Below are positions 7,875-14,672 of a DNA stretch of 17,444 bases, in pieces; the stretch's first letter is position 1; each line of letters opens with the position of its first letter. The notes beneath the pieces are model-generated. The model saw only the letters and a program-made list of their open reading frames with translations, was not told the DNA's origin and made no database searches. The translations under genes were made by a program, and so were the position numbers. Location of the stretch: positions 1 to 17,444 of the forward strand of contig JALTZH010000085.1 of assembly GCA_027051265.1 (NCBI GenBank). Reading direction: 5' to 3'. Source of the DNA: an archaeon. Its GTDB lineage: Archaea > Hydrothermarchaeota > Hydrothermarchaeia > JALTZZ01 > JALUTC01.

Positions 7875-9101
7875 ATGTTTGATAAAAGTGTTGCTAAAAA
7901 AGTATTTATACTAGTACTTGCTTTTGGAATTATTCTTTTAGCTGCATGTGCACCTCCACCAAAACCAGAAGAAAAAGCTCCACCACCAGAGAAAAAACCA
8001 CCTGAAGAAAAACCAGCTCCTCCACCTCCTAAAGAAAAGATAGTTTATACAGGTACTGTTTATGTTGCTGGTATGGGAGGTCACTTTGCAGTAGCTGAAG
8101 TAGAGATAGATCCAACAAATGAAGAAGAACCTATAAAGATTAAGAATTTGAACAGAATAACATTGATGGGTGAAGGAGGAATTTATGGTACAAAAATGGC
8201 AACCCATGATCCAAGAATTGATTATGAAAAACATAGGATGTATTATACAACTTACGTAGATGATGGTACTGGTCATTTCCACTATGGATACGTTGATCTA
8301 AAAACCGGTGAAGTAAAAGTTGATAAGAAGTTCAAGATTCCAGAAGGTGCAAAGAAACCATTTGGATGTGCTTCAGGACAAACTCCTAAATACTTCGTAC
8401 CAACGATAATGTCATATCCAGGATTCATATTAGTAATTGATAAGGAAACGATGGAAGTTGTTAGAAAGGTAGATATACCAACCACTGATCCATTCCCAAA
8501 AGCTTATTGTTGGTACCATGGATATAACAGCCCAGATTATAAGTATTATCTACTAACTGTAACTGAATGTGAAGAAGGAAATAACTTCAAGACAGCAACA
8601 GGAAGAGTATTTGTATTCCTACTTGACCTAAATGCATTGGTTGAAAAAGGTGAAATCAAACTAGTCAAAGATCCATTGATAATAAAAGGAGAAGCCATGA
8701 AAACTGCTAACTTCAGAGGATATTTCACACCAGACGGTAAATACGTATTACAATCTGGTAGAGATAGATTCTTCGTAATCGATGTCGAAAAGTGGGAAGT
8801 ATACGATGAGAAAATCCTAACAGCTGAAGGATTACCAGAAGGTTCTGAAGCACACGATGTTATGCCAATTGACAACAGGTATGCTCTTGTTACAATAAGA
8901 CTACCAATTGAAGAAGCAGGTAAAAAGGTTAAGGATGGTACGATATTGTTATACGATATTCAGAATAAGAGAATAATAGGAAAACCAGTTTCAACATGTA
9001 AAGCATGCCATGCTAAAATTGGCGTTGGTGTCGGTAAATCTGCTATACTCTGTGGTATCGATGGGCACGGTACATTCAAGAAAACAACTGTAAAAGAGTA
9101 A
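7875..9101 (+). CDS. Lipoprotein with beta-propeller-like domain and one c-type haem site
   Basis: The 408-residue protein starts with a signal peptide and lipobox LLAAC (lipid-bearing Cys25). A proline/glutamate/lysine-rich tether of about 30 residues follows, then a body of repeated strand-like segments that looks like a YncE/YVTN-type beta-propeller (FILVIDKETMEVVRKVDI, RFFVIDVEKWEVYDEK, ILLYDIQNKRIIG). Near the C-terminus is one CxxCH haem site, C375-K-A-C378-H379. It should sit on the outer face of the membrane. A GGTGAT site 3 bases before the ATG supports the start. TTC is favoured over TTT much more than in neighbouring genes, which may reflect high expression. It precedes the DsrHEF-like genes and a multihaem cytochrome, so an electron-transfer or sulfur-compound-binding role is plausible. 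I do not recognise a named family; cytochrome cd1-like propellers are the nearest idea. Confidence 0.75.
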   Translation: MFDKSVAKKVFILVLAFGIILLAACAPPPKPEEKAPPPEKKPPEEKPAPPPPKEKIVYTGTVYVAGMGGHFAVAEVEIDPTNEEEPIKIKNLNRITLMGEGGIYGTKMATHDPRIDYEKHRMYYTTYVDDGTGHFHYGYVDLKTGEVKVDKKFKIPEGAKKPFGCASGQTPKYFVPTIMSYPGFILVIDKETMEVVRKVDIPTTDPFPKAYCWYHGYNSPDYKYYLLTVTECEEGNNFKTATGRVFVFLLDLNALVEKGEIKLVKDPLIIKGEAMKTANFRGYFTPDGKYVLQSGRDRFFVIDVEKWEVYDEKILTAEGLPEGSEAHDVMPIDNRYALVTIRLPIEEAGKKVKDGTILLYDIQNKRIIGKPVSTCKACHAKIGVGVGKSAILCGIDGHGTFKKTTVKE

Positions 9102-9113
9102 AATAATCTTACA

Positions 9114-9132
9114 ATTTTTATTTTTTTATTTT
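9114..9132 (+). terminator. T-rich terminator after the haem lipoprotein gene
   Basis: A T-rich run broken by single A residues starts 13 bases after the lipoprotein stop and ends 13 bases before the dsrH-like ATG. It fits an archaeal oligo-T terminator. If it works, the abundant lipoprotein message would be partly separated from the downstream sulfur genes. Confidence 0.4.
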
Positions 9133-9145
9133 AACTAGTTTTAAT

Positions 9146-9430
9146 ATGACCTTTGCAATTCTAATACATTCTTTAAATTTTGATCCCGAAATTTTTGAGA
9201 GACTAAATCTAGAAGATATGAGAATCGTCTTAGTGCAAGATGGTGTATATCATGCAACGATTGAGAATTCTCCGATATTTAACAAAAACGCAAAGATTTA
9301 TGTTCTCGAAGAAGATTTAATAGCAAGAGGTATCAAAAAGGAAGAGATTAAAAAAGATATCGAAATAATAAACTATTCAAAACTTGTTGATCTAATAATG
9401 CAAGAGTTTGATAAAATCGTTTGGTATTAA
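9146..9430 (+). CDS. dsrH: DsrH/TusB-like sulfur relay protein
   Basis: The 94-residue protein has the DsrH/TusB layout: a VLVQDGVYHA segment (about residues 29-38), YVLEEDLIARGI (about 50-61), then IINYSKLVDLIMQEFDKIVWY at the end, matching the family's closing 'id...fVdLv.e.dkv..W' pattern. DsrH and TusB form the heterohexamer DsrE2F2H2/TusB2C2D2 that receives sulfane sulfur. Here the order is H-E-F, and all three members are present within about 1 kb. No ribosome site precedes the ATG, so the transcript may be leaderless. No cysteine is visible in this subunit, so it should not itself carry persulfide. Confidence 0.75.
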   Translation: MTFAILIHSLNFDPEIFERLNLEDMRIVLVQDGVYHATIENSPIFNKNAKIYVLEEDLIARGIKKEEIKKDIEIINYSKLVDLIMQEFDKIVWY

Positions 9431-9442
9431 AGGTGAAGAAAT

Positions 9443-9802
9443 ATGGGTACTTTAATGATAGGTATATTAACTCGCCCCTATGGTTCTTCTAACTGGAATT
9501 TTGTTATAAATCTAGCAAAGGCTGCCATTGAAAAAGGTCATAAAGTTAAGATATGGTGTTCTGGAGATGCTACATATATATTGAAGAAAAAACAGAAAGA
9601 ATTTGCAAGAAAATATCATTATGAACCTAAGATAAAAGAGTTAATCGAGAAAGGTGTTGAAATAGTTGGTTGTGAGTCGTGTCATTTAATGAGAGGAATC
9701 TCTGAAGAAGATTTCATCGAAGGAATAACATCAAAACCCATGACATGGTTCTTTGAAAATTTGCTCAAAGCTGATAAGGTTTTGTTTATTGGTGAGGAAT
9801 AA
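9443..9802 (+). CDS. dsrE: DsrE/TusD-like sulfurtransferase
   Basis: The 119-residue DsrE-family protein contains GCESCHLMRGI, with Cys77 and Cys80. One of these sits where TusD/DsrE carry the conserved persulfide cysteine (near residue 78), followed by the family's RGI. The N-terminus MIGILTRPYGSSNWNFVINLAKAAIEKGHKV is the usual first strand and helix; the start could also be the second Met four codons later. An AGGTGA site at 9431-9436 supports the ATG at 9443. It lies 12 bases after dsrH and overlaps dsrF by one base (TAATG). Role by family: it accepts sulfane sulfur from or passes it to TusA, which is encoded downstream at 12104. Confidence 0.8.
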   Translation: MGTLMIGILTRPYGSSNWNFVINLAKAAIEKGHKVKIWCSGDATYILKKKQKEFARKYHYEPKIKELIEKGVEIVGCESCHLMRGISEEDFIEGITSKPMTWFFENLLKADKVLFIGEE

Positions 9803-10197
9803 TGGCTAAAAAAGTTTTTATTCTTGTTAAAACAAACGTAAAAGAAGAGGTTCCATATTTGGGTGTGGATCATGCAATGGGTGCAATGGCTACATTAATC
9901 GGTGAAGAAGAATTCGAAGCAACCGTAGCTTTTGTAGGTAGTGGTGTTCTTAACTGTATAAAGGGACAGAAGTTTTTGGATATTTATAACGTTGAAAGTA
10001 TAGAGGATGTTATAAAATTAGCTTTGGGTAGTGATGTTAAAATATACATATGTAAGGAAGATATGGAAAAATATAAGATAAGTGAAGACTCGTTAGTTGA
10101 TGCAAAAGATATGGGAATAGAAGCAACAATCGAGGTTAAGTCTTGGAACGAAATACAAGAAGAAATGAAAAAAGCGGACTATGTTTTCTTCTTTTAA
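9802..10197 (+). CDS. dsrF: DsrF/TusC-like sulfur relay protein
   Basis: The 131-residue DsrE-superfamily protein completes the H-E-F trio. Visible features are FILVKTNVKEEVPYLGVDHAMGAMATLIG at the N-terminus, a GSGVLNCIKGQKFLDIYNVESIEDVIKLAL stretch (about 47-76), and ICKEDMEKYKISEDSLVDAK, which parallels the 'v..eSl..RGl' segment of TusC/DsrF. Cys52 and the ICKED cysteine (about residue 75-80) are candidates for sulfur binding, but the DsrE-like CxxC is absent. A GGTGAGG site at 9791-9797 drives the start, which overlaps the dsrE stop. Its 3' end overlaps the out-of-frame start proposed for the next cytochrome gene. Confidence 0.75.
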   Translation: MAKKVFILVKTNVKEEVPYLGVDHAMGAMATLIGEEEFEATVAFVGSGVLNCIKGQKFLDIYNVESIEDVIKLALGSDVKIYICKEDMEKYKISEDSLVDAKDMGIEATIEVKSWNEIQEEMKKADYVFFF

Positions 10198-10314
10198 ACT
10201 TTTTTTGTAATATTTTTTTTAATTTTAATTATAAATTCGAACTCAAATATTTTATCTTCGTTACAAATTATTCCAAATTCTTCATGTATATATTGTCATT
10301 CAAATCTAACACTG
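10181..10314 (+). other. Out-of-frame signal peptide and first haem site of the multihaem cytochrome
   Basis: The cytochrome frame stays open upstream of its first ATG to the dsrF stop at 10195-10197, but contains no usual start codon there. It encodes a hydrophobic stretch (FFVIFFLILII) and then CIYCH at 10285-10299. In a neighbouring frame an ATG at 10181 gives M-F-S-S-F-K-L-F. This joins the hydrophobic stretch exactly if one T is added, or a -1 slip occurs, at the seven-T run 10200-10206. The joined product is a textbook signal peptide with Lys6 followed by a hydrophobic core. This may be a sequencing homopolymer error, a recent mutation, or slippage at a C-TTT-TTT-G site. Confidence 0.7.
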
Positions 10315-11940
10315 ATGAAAAAGTATCCTCAGTTCTTAATTAAATTGGAAGAAGTATGGAACCAGAGTAAAATGTTCAGAGAGGGGGTGGGTGGAGTAAC
10401 ATGTAGTGACTGTCACTTAGGAAATCCGTTTGAATATGAGAAACAAAAAGCTCATGAAGGTTTACTTTCTCTTATCATTGTTGGTAAAGATAAACTCTTA
10501 CCATTGAATAGAAGCTTTTATCCACAAATAGGTATATATTCAAATCTCTTACCAATATATTTGATCAAGGATCCTTCTATTATTAAAACAATTTTATATC
10601 ACGATCGTGATAAAAAAACGTATGAGTTTCGTATAGATATAGCTAACAAAACCTGTGGCAAATGTCATCGAGATATCGTGGAACAATATTCAAAGAGTGT
10701 TATGGGAGGAGTAAGATTTCAATCTCAATATGTAAACTTTACTTATCCTGCACCACATGACTGTGGTTATTGGCTTAAAAACTTTACTCTGATAAAGAAT
10801 CAACTTCTTGTAGATTATACTAGAGAACAAGCAGAACTTAATAGAAGAGTATGTAACCAGTGTCATGCTTCATGTTTGGATTGTCATTATGATCCATCTA
10901 AAGGTAGACATTATTTCTCAAGAAATGTGGATGCAAAAACTTGTTACTATGGTGGTGGTAGAGGTATATGTCACTCTGGAGCTGAGGAATTTAGAAGAGG
11001 TGGATATTATTTTAAAGGTATCTTTACAAACATGGAAGATATTCACGCATCAAAAAATATGTCATGCCTTGAATGTCATAATTTCATAAACCATAACGTT
11101 ATCAGAAAAGCAACGTGTAGAAATTGTCATACAAAAATAGAGAGAAAATTATCCCTAGGTGTGCATAGGAACTTAACTTGTGAAGCTTGTCACATTAGAA
11201 CGCTTGGTGGATACCAGATTGTTGTTTGGGGTCCTGGATATTATTGGAACATGTATACACCTCTATCAAAACATAAGTATTATGGCATCATGGAAAAACC
11301 TCTTCTCATAAAAAATTTACAAGGAAAATGGATCCCTGTAAAACCTGTTATACATTTTACGTTAAATATAAATGAATCGTTAAACAAAACAAAACTATTG
11401 TTTAGAGTAATTAAAGGAAGGAATTTTTCAAACGATGCTTATATAATTTTTGGTACGTATAAATTCAACAACATTTCGTTTATATCTTGGCTTCAGATGG
11501 ATAAAGTTTCTCATGGTTATAATAGAGCAAGAGATTGTTTGGATTGTCATGCAACAACCTCTCAGGAAATATTATCCAGTTGGATTTTTAGTAACTTACA
11601 TGCACCAAATGTTAAACCGTTTAAAGGTTATGTCAAAATAATTTCAAACGAAACTGGTCTTTATTTAACAGTAATATCAAATACTTCATTAGAGGAATAT
11701 CCCAATAGATATGATTTTGCACCATGGCTTCTCGTCAATAGATTTTATTCGAACGAATCTTTCACGATGCCAAAAATTTCAGAGTTCTGTGATTTGAGAA
11801 AAGATTGTACCTCATGTCATGCTGATCCTCATAAAACAACAAATCCAAAATATATGAAATTAAGAAATACTTTTTTAATAATACTTATAACTGTAATAAC
11901 TTTAACGTTCTTAATCTTATTTATCAGAAGCATGCGTTAA
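10315..11940 (+). CDS. Membrane-anchored multihaem cytochrome c
   Basis: The visible frame encodes 541 residues with nine CxxCH sites, starting at residues 30, 114, 180, 187, 251, 268, 289, 408 and 498. There is also a possible wide site with C210 and C219-H220 (eight residues between the cysteines). A further CIYCH just upstream of the first ATG belongs to the same protein, giving ten standard sites. The C-terminus has one transmembrane helix (about 519-537) followed by basic residues, so the haem domain should face outward with a tail anchor. The true start is probably ATG 10181 with a one-base shift (see the entry for 10181-10314). The haem-free stretch 294-407 may be a binding domain. It lies between DsrHEF and TusA/YedE, which suggests a redox step on sulfur compounds or electron exchange with an outside acceptor. 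I do not recognise it as a known sulfite, nitrite or hydroxylamine enzyme. Confidence 0.85.
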   Translation: MKKYPQFLIKLEEVWNQSKMFREGVGGVTCSDCHLGNPFEYEKQKAHEGLLSLIIVGKDKLLPLNRSFYPQIGIYSNLLPIYLIKDPSIIKTILYHDRDKKTYEFRIDIANKTCGKCHRDIVEQYSKSVMGGVRFQSQYVNFTYPAPHDCGYWLKNFTLIKNQLLVDYTREQAELNRRVCNQCHASCLDCHYDPSKGRHYFSRNVDAKTCYYGGGRGICHSGAEEFRRGGYYFKGIFTNMEDIHASKNMSCLECHNFINHNVIRKATCRNCHTKIERKLSLGVHRNLTCEACHIRTLGGYQIVVWGPGYYWNMYTPLSKHKYYGIMEKPLLIKNLQGKWIPVKPVIHFTLNINESLNKTKLLFRVIKGRNFSNDAYIIFGTYKFNNISFISWLQMDKVSHGYNRARDCLDCHATTSQEILSSWIFSNLHAPNVKPFKGYVKIISNETGLYLTVISNTSLEEYPNRYDFAPWLLVNRFYSNESFTMPKISEFCDLRKDCTSCHADPHKTTNPKYMKLRNTFLIILITVITLTFLILFIRSMR

Positions 11941-11958
11941 ATATTAAATGTAAAAACA

Positions 11959-11980
11959 AATAAGTATATCGTTACTTATT
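11959..11980 (+). terminator. Hairpin after the cytochrome gene, possible terminator or operator
   Basis: AATAAGTA (11959-11966) and TACTTATT (11973-11980) form a perfect 8-base stem with a 6-base loop, 18 bases after the cytochrome stop. A short T-rich stretch follows at 11989-11994. It could end the cytochrome message or act as an operator for tusA. Confidence 0.35.
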
Positions 11981-12049
11981 GTATGAAGTTTTTCTAAACA
12001 ACAGGAATATAAGATATATTTAATATTAAATTCAGTGCTTATCATGTTC

Positions 12050-12065
12050 AAATATTTAAATATTT
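12050..12065 (+). promoter_or_regulatory. Palindromic TATA region ahead of tusA
   Basis: A perfect 16-base palindrome, AAATATTTAAATATTT, lies 39 bases before the tusA ATG and 28 bases before the GGTGAT site at 12094-12099. It contains a TATA-like core in the right place, and its symmetry would also suit a dimeric regulator. In such AT-rich DNA it could be chance. Confidence 0.35.
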
Positions 12066-12103
12066 TAATACAAACATTTGTTAAATAATTATTGGTGATT
12101 TAA

Positions 12104-12364
12104 ATGACTGAGGTTGAAATTCCAAACGTTGGTAAAGTAAAGATTGACAGAACAATAGATTGTAAAGGCATGGTATGTCCAAGACCCCAACTTGAAGTAA
12201 AAAAAGCCATTCAGTCAATGAAATCTGGTGAGGTTGCTGAAGTTTTAATAACAAATCCACCTTCTGTAAGATCTGTCACGGAAATAATTAAAAAAATGAA
12301 ATGTGAACTTCTAGCGAATGTAAAAGAAGGTAATGTATTCAAGCTATACTTTAAAAAATTATAA
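12104..12364 (+). CDS. tusA: TusA-family sulfur carrier protein
   Basis: The 86-residue protein carries the TusA/SirA signature DCKGMVCPRPQLEVKKAI (residues 19-36), with Cys25 in the CPxP motif as the persulfide-bearing residue. The remainder gives the expected two-layer fold (SGEVAEVLITNPPSVRSVTEIIKKMKCELL). TusA moves sulfane sulfur between proteins, typically with DsrE/TusBCD. A GGTGAT site at 12094-12099 supports the start. It opens a three-gene unit with two YeeE/YedE genes, the first of which starts 2 bases after the stop. Fusion or adjacency of TusA with YeeE/YedE is common and points to handling of sulfur brought in through the membrane. Confidence 0.92.
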   Translation: MTEVEIPNVGKVKIDRTIDCKGMVCPRPQLEVKKAIQSMKSGEVAEVLITNPPSVRSVTEIIKKMKCELLANVKEGNVFKLYFKKL

Positions 12365-12366
12365 AC

Positions 12367-12870
12367 ATGAAGAAACTAAAAGAAATATTAACTGCTGAAA
12401 TAGATTATAAAAAAGGTGGAATAATTTTAGGAATATTATTAACTCTACTCGTAATACCAGTATTTGGATATAAAAAAGCATGGGCATTTGCAGCAGGTTT
12501 GAGATGGATTGACAAAACAATATTATCAGCAATCTCTCCTACTACTGTTGAGAACGTTCCTTTCTGGAAAATAATGAAAGCCAGTTTTGATGTATTCATA
12601 ATGCTTGTATTCTTTGTACTAGGTAGCTTCGTTGCAGCTGTTCTTTCAAAAGAATTCGTTGTTAGTATGGATAAAAAGTTTCTACCGGAATCTGCAATAG
12701 GCGGCTTCCTAATGGGTATTGGAATAGTATTAATTACGACATGTAACGTAGGATGTTTCCTAAACGGATTACCACAGCTTAATCTAGGTGCAATCATTGC
12801 AATTATTGGCTTAATAATAGGAACTTACATAGGTGGAAAATATTATGAGAAAAGGGTGATGAGTGGATAA
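12367..12870 (+). CDS. YeeE/YedE half-transporter 1 (sulfur-compound permease)
   Basis: The 167-residue membrane protein has about four hydrophobic segments (roughly residues 18-36, 75-95, 108-124 and 138-155). It carries the conserved glycine/cysteine motif GGFLMGIGIVLITTCNVGCF (about 111-130), with Cys125 and Cys129. This is typical of the YeeE/YedE family (DUF395), where cysteines relay thiosulfate or sulfane sulfur across the membrane. Bacterial YeeE is a single chain of about 350 residues; here two half-length proteins are encoded side by side, as in other split members. It starts 2 bases after tusA with no clear ribosome site, which suggests coupled translation. Confidence 0.85.
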   Translation: MKKLKEILTAEIDYKKGGIILGILLTLLVIPVFGYKKAWAFAAGLRWIDKTILSAISPTTVENVPFWKIMKASFDVFIMLVFFVLGSFVAAVLSKEFVVSMDKKFLPESAIGGFLMGIGIVLITTCNVGCFLNGLPQLNLGAIIAIIGLIIGTYIGGKYYEKRVMSG

Positions 12871-12885
12871 GTTGGTGGATGTGTT

Positions 12886-13431
12886 ATGAGCGAATCTTTT
12901 ATAGCTGCTGCAATCTTTGGTTTTATACTTGGATATGTTGTACAGAGATCAAGATTTTGTATGACCTCAGCCATTAGAGATTATTTACTGTTTAAGGTTA
13001 CCACGAATTTAAAATTCGCATTAATAATATTAACGATAATCACGTTTACATATACTCTAATGCTAACGTTCAACGTATTCAAACCAACACCAATTCCCGC
13101 TGGGTGGTTTAGTTTTGTAGGTGGATTACTCTTTGGAATTGGAATGGCTATAGCAGGGGGTTGTGTTATATCAACCTTTTCAAGAATAGGTCAGGGAAAT
13201 ATAAACTATGTTGTAACTGCAGTATTTATGTTGCTTGGAATATTCGTAGGAAGCTATTTATTCGTTATAATGCCAAACGCTTTACCACCAAGAACAGAAC
13301 TATTCGGATATAAAGCAGGATTAGTATGGCTTGATAAGTTATTTGGAATACCTCCTATTGTAATAGGTATAATATTAACAATAATATTCTTAGCAGCATA
13401 TATATATCTTGAGAAAAAAGAGTCTATCTAA
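12886..13431 (+). CDS. YeeE/YedE half-transporter 2 (sulfur-compound permease)
   Basis: The 181-residue membrane protein has the first-half signature of YeeE/YedE: GFILGYVVQRSRFCMTSAIRD near the N-terminus (Cys25) and a second motif, GGLLFGIGMAIAGGCVISTFSRIGQGN (Cys93). The latter matches the family's 'G..fG.Gm.laGgC..g.l.r.g.Gn'. About five hydrophobic segments are visible. It follows half 1 by 15 bases with a GGTGGA site at 12873-12878. Together with half 1 and TusA it should form a channel that takes up thiosulfate, polysulfide or a similar species and delivers sulfur to TusA; the substrate is not readable from sequence. Confidence 0.88.
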   Translation: MSESFIAAAIFGFILGYVVQRSRFCMTSAIRDYLLFKVTTNLKFALIILTIITFTYTLMLTFNVFKPTPIPAGWFSFVGGLLFGIGMAIAGGCVISTFSRIGQGNINYVVTAVFMLLGIFVGSYLFVIMPNALPPRTELFGYKAGLVWLDKLFGIPPIVIGIILTIIFLAAYIYLEKKESI

Positions 13432-13736
13432 GTAAGTATAGTCTAAGTAACAAAATTAAAAAAACAGAGAGAAGGTTAGAGTTAAGAATACGTTAATATT
13501 AAGATTAAGAATTTGAGAAATGAATCAAGAAAGATAAGAGGATTAGAAAAGGTTTCTATAATCTTAACGAAATAGCTTTAAAAATTGAACCAGTGATTAA
13601 TACTAATATTCTGAATGATACTGATTTTTTTCAGAATTCTAAATATTTAATTTAACTATATATCTACATTTTTTTCACGTTTTTTGTTGTTTATATACAT
13701 AATATACATAACCTCATAAGTTTCTGATCCTTAGGG
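13432..13736. other. Convergent intergenic region with hairpin and T-runs
   Basis: About 305 bases lie between the yedE-like stop and the cytochrome b stop. No convincing gene or RNA gene is seen. The first 130 bases are purine-rich on the plus strand. ATTCTGA (13608-13614) and TCAGAAT (13631-13637) form an inverted repeat enclosing six T. Further T-runs near 13670-13686 could end the plus-strand sulfur transcript. Confidence 0.5.
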
Positions 13737-14672
13737 TTAAGTTGTACTTGTAGTATTAAAAGAAATAAGTAACGATAATATTGAAAGAACAAATAATATC
13801 AGGAGAATTAGAAATAATGAGAGGTAAGAATATTTTGTGTTTCTTTTCTTAATATAAGGAAATATTAGAATATAAATAGCTAATGCAATCAATATTAAAC
13901 CGGGTATAAAATTAAAATCAGGATTTACGTTTCCTATCTTATAATCTATATAATATAACCATAAAAATAACCAATAAGGCTTCACTATATCTTTTCCTTC
14001 TTGTATTTCAATGGGTTCTTCATAAGTATATAACAGAGATAAATTTAAGATTATCCCCATCGATATCAATATTAAACCTAAATTCTCTTCAAGCTTTAGA
14101 AATTCCTCAGAGATATGACGTTTAAACAGATAAGCAAGTATTGCAGGTAGTATCAATACATGTAACACATAATACCTTAGTAACGTTATTGAAGAAATAT
14201 CGTCTCCAAAGAGTAATATTTTTTTTAAGTATTCACCAATGAAAGGGAGATCCCTAAGAATATTTGAAGCTATTTTTACAGAAGTATATCCGACGTAATC
14301 CCATCTCATCAAATAACCTGTAAAAATAAATAATATTAAAACGTAAAACATTAAAATTCCAGATAACCACGATCCTGTGTTACATCTTCTAATTGTAAGA
14401 AGTATGTGTAATATTGTAGCTATTATTAGAATATCTGAAGATATCCTATGTATTATTAATAATGTATCTCCAAAATATACATTATTTCGTATAAATAAAA
14501 TACTATAATAAGCCATTTCTTCCGTAGGATAATACCACATAGCGATTAAAATTCCTGTCAAAAATAATAATATAAGAGATGATAATATAAAAGAATTGAT
14601 AATTCTATACAAATATATTTCTATTTTAGAAGAAAGAATATTTTTATCACGAATAGTAAATACTGGGATCAT
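13737..14672 (-). CDS. b6-type dihaem cytochrome b
   Basis: The 311-residue membrane protein of the cytochrome b/b6 family has about eight hydrophobic segments. The haem ligand pairs are clear: His75 and His89 (HRISSDILIIATILH), and His171 and His186 (LHVLILPAILAYLFKRH). The second pair is spaced as in cytochrome b6 rather than mitochondrial b. GYLMRWDYVGY (119-129) matches the family's 'GY.LpW.q..y', and TLLRYYVLH the 'TL.Rfy.lH' segment. The C-terminal third resembles subunit IV, with a VKPYWLFLWLYY stretch where the quinol-site PEWY normally lies. That motif is altered here. No Rieske protein is encoded in the window. The start overlaps the queC-like gene by 26 bases, with AGGA 4 bases upstream of the ATG. 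A role in quinone-linked electron transfer with the cytochromes encoded at 7875-11940 is plausible but unproven. Confidence 0.82.
   Translation of the reverse strand: MIPVFTIRDKNILSSKIEIYLYRIINSFILSSLILLFLTGILIAMWYYPTEEMAYYSILFIRNNVYFGDTLLIIHRISSDILIIATILHILLTIRRCNTGSWLSGILMFYVLILFIFTGYLMRWDYVGYTSVKIASNILRDLPFIGEYLKKILLFGDDISSITLLRYYVLHVLILPAILAYLFKRHISEEFLKLEENLGLILISMGIILNLSLLYTYEEPIEIQEGKDIVKPYWLFLWLYYIDYKIGNVNPDFNFIPGLILIALAIYILIFPYIKKRNTKYSYLSLFLILLILFVLSILSLLISFNTTSTT

Noticed and set aside
7938-8875. Three minus-strand open frames under the haem lipoprotein gene
   Set aside because: They are shadows of the strongly coding plus strand; the residues are W/F/S-rich without motifs, and there are no ribosome sites.
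10143-10343. A 66-codon open frame overlapping the dsrF end and the cytochrome start
   Set aside because: It lies in a third frame, its composition is random, and the same DNA is better explained by the cytochrome signal peptide and first haem site in the adjacent frames.
12050-12100. A riboswitch or other structured leader before tusA
   Set aside because: The stretch is almost pure A and T with only a short palindrome; no extended structure is visible.
13600-13640. A CTGA-ATGATA-CTGA string suggesting a C/D box small RNA
   Set aside because: The box order and spacing do not fit a C/D RNA and no full RUGAUGA box is present; the inverted repeat with T-run fits a terminator better.
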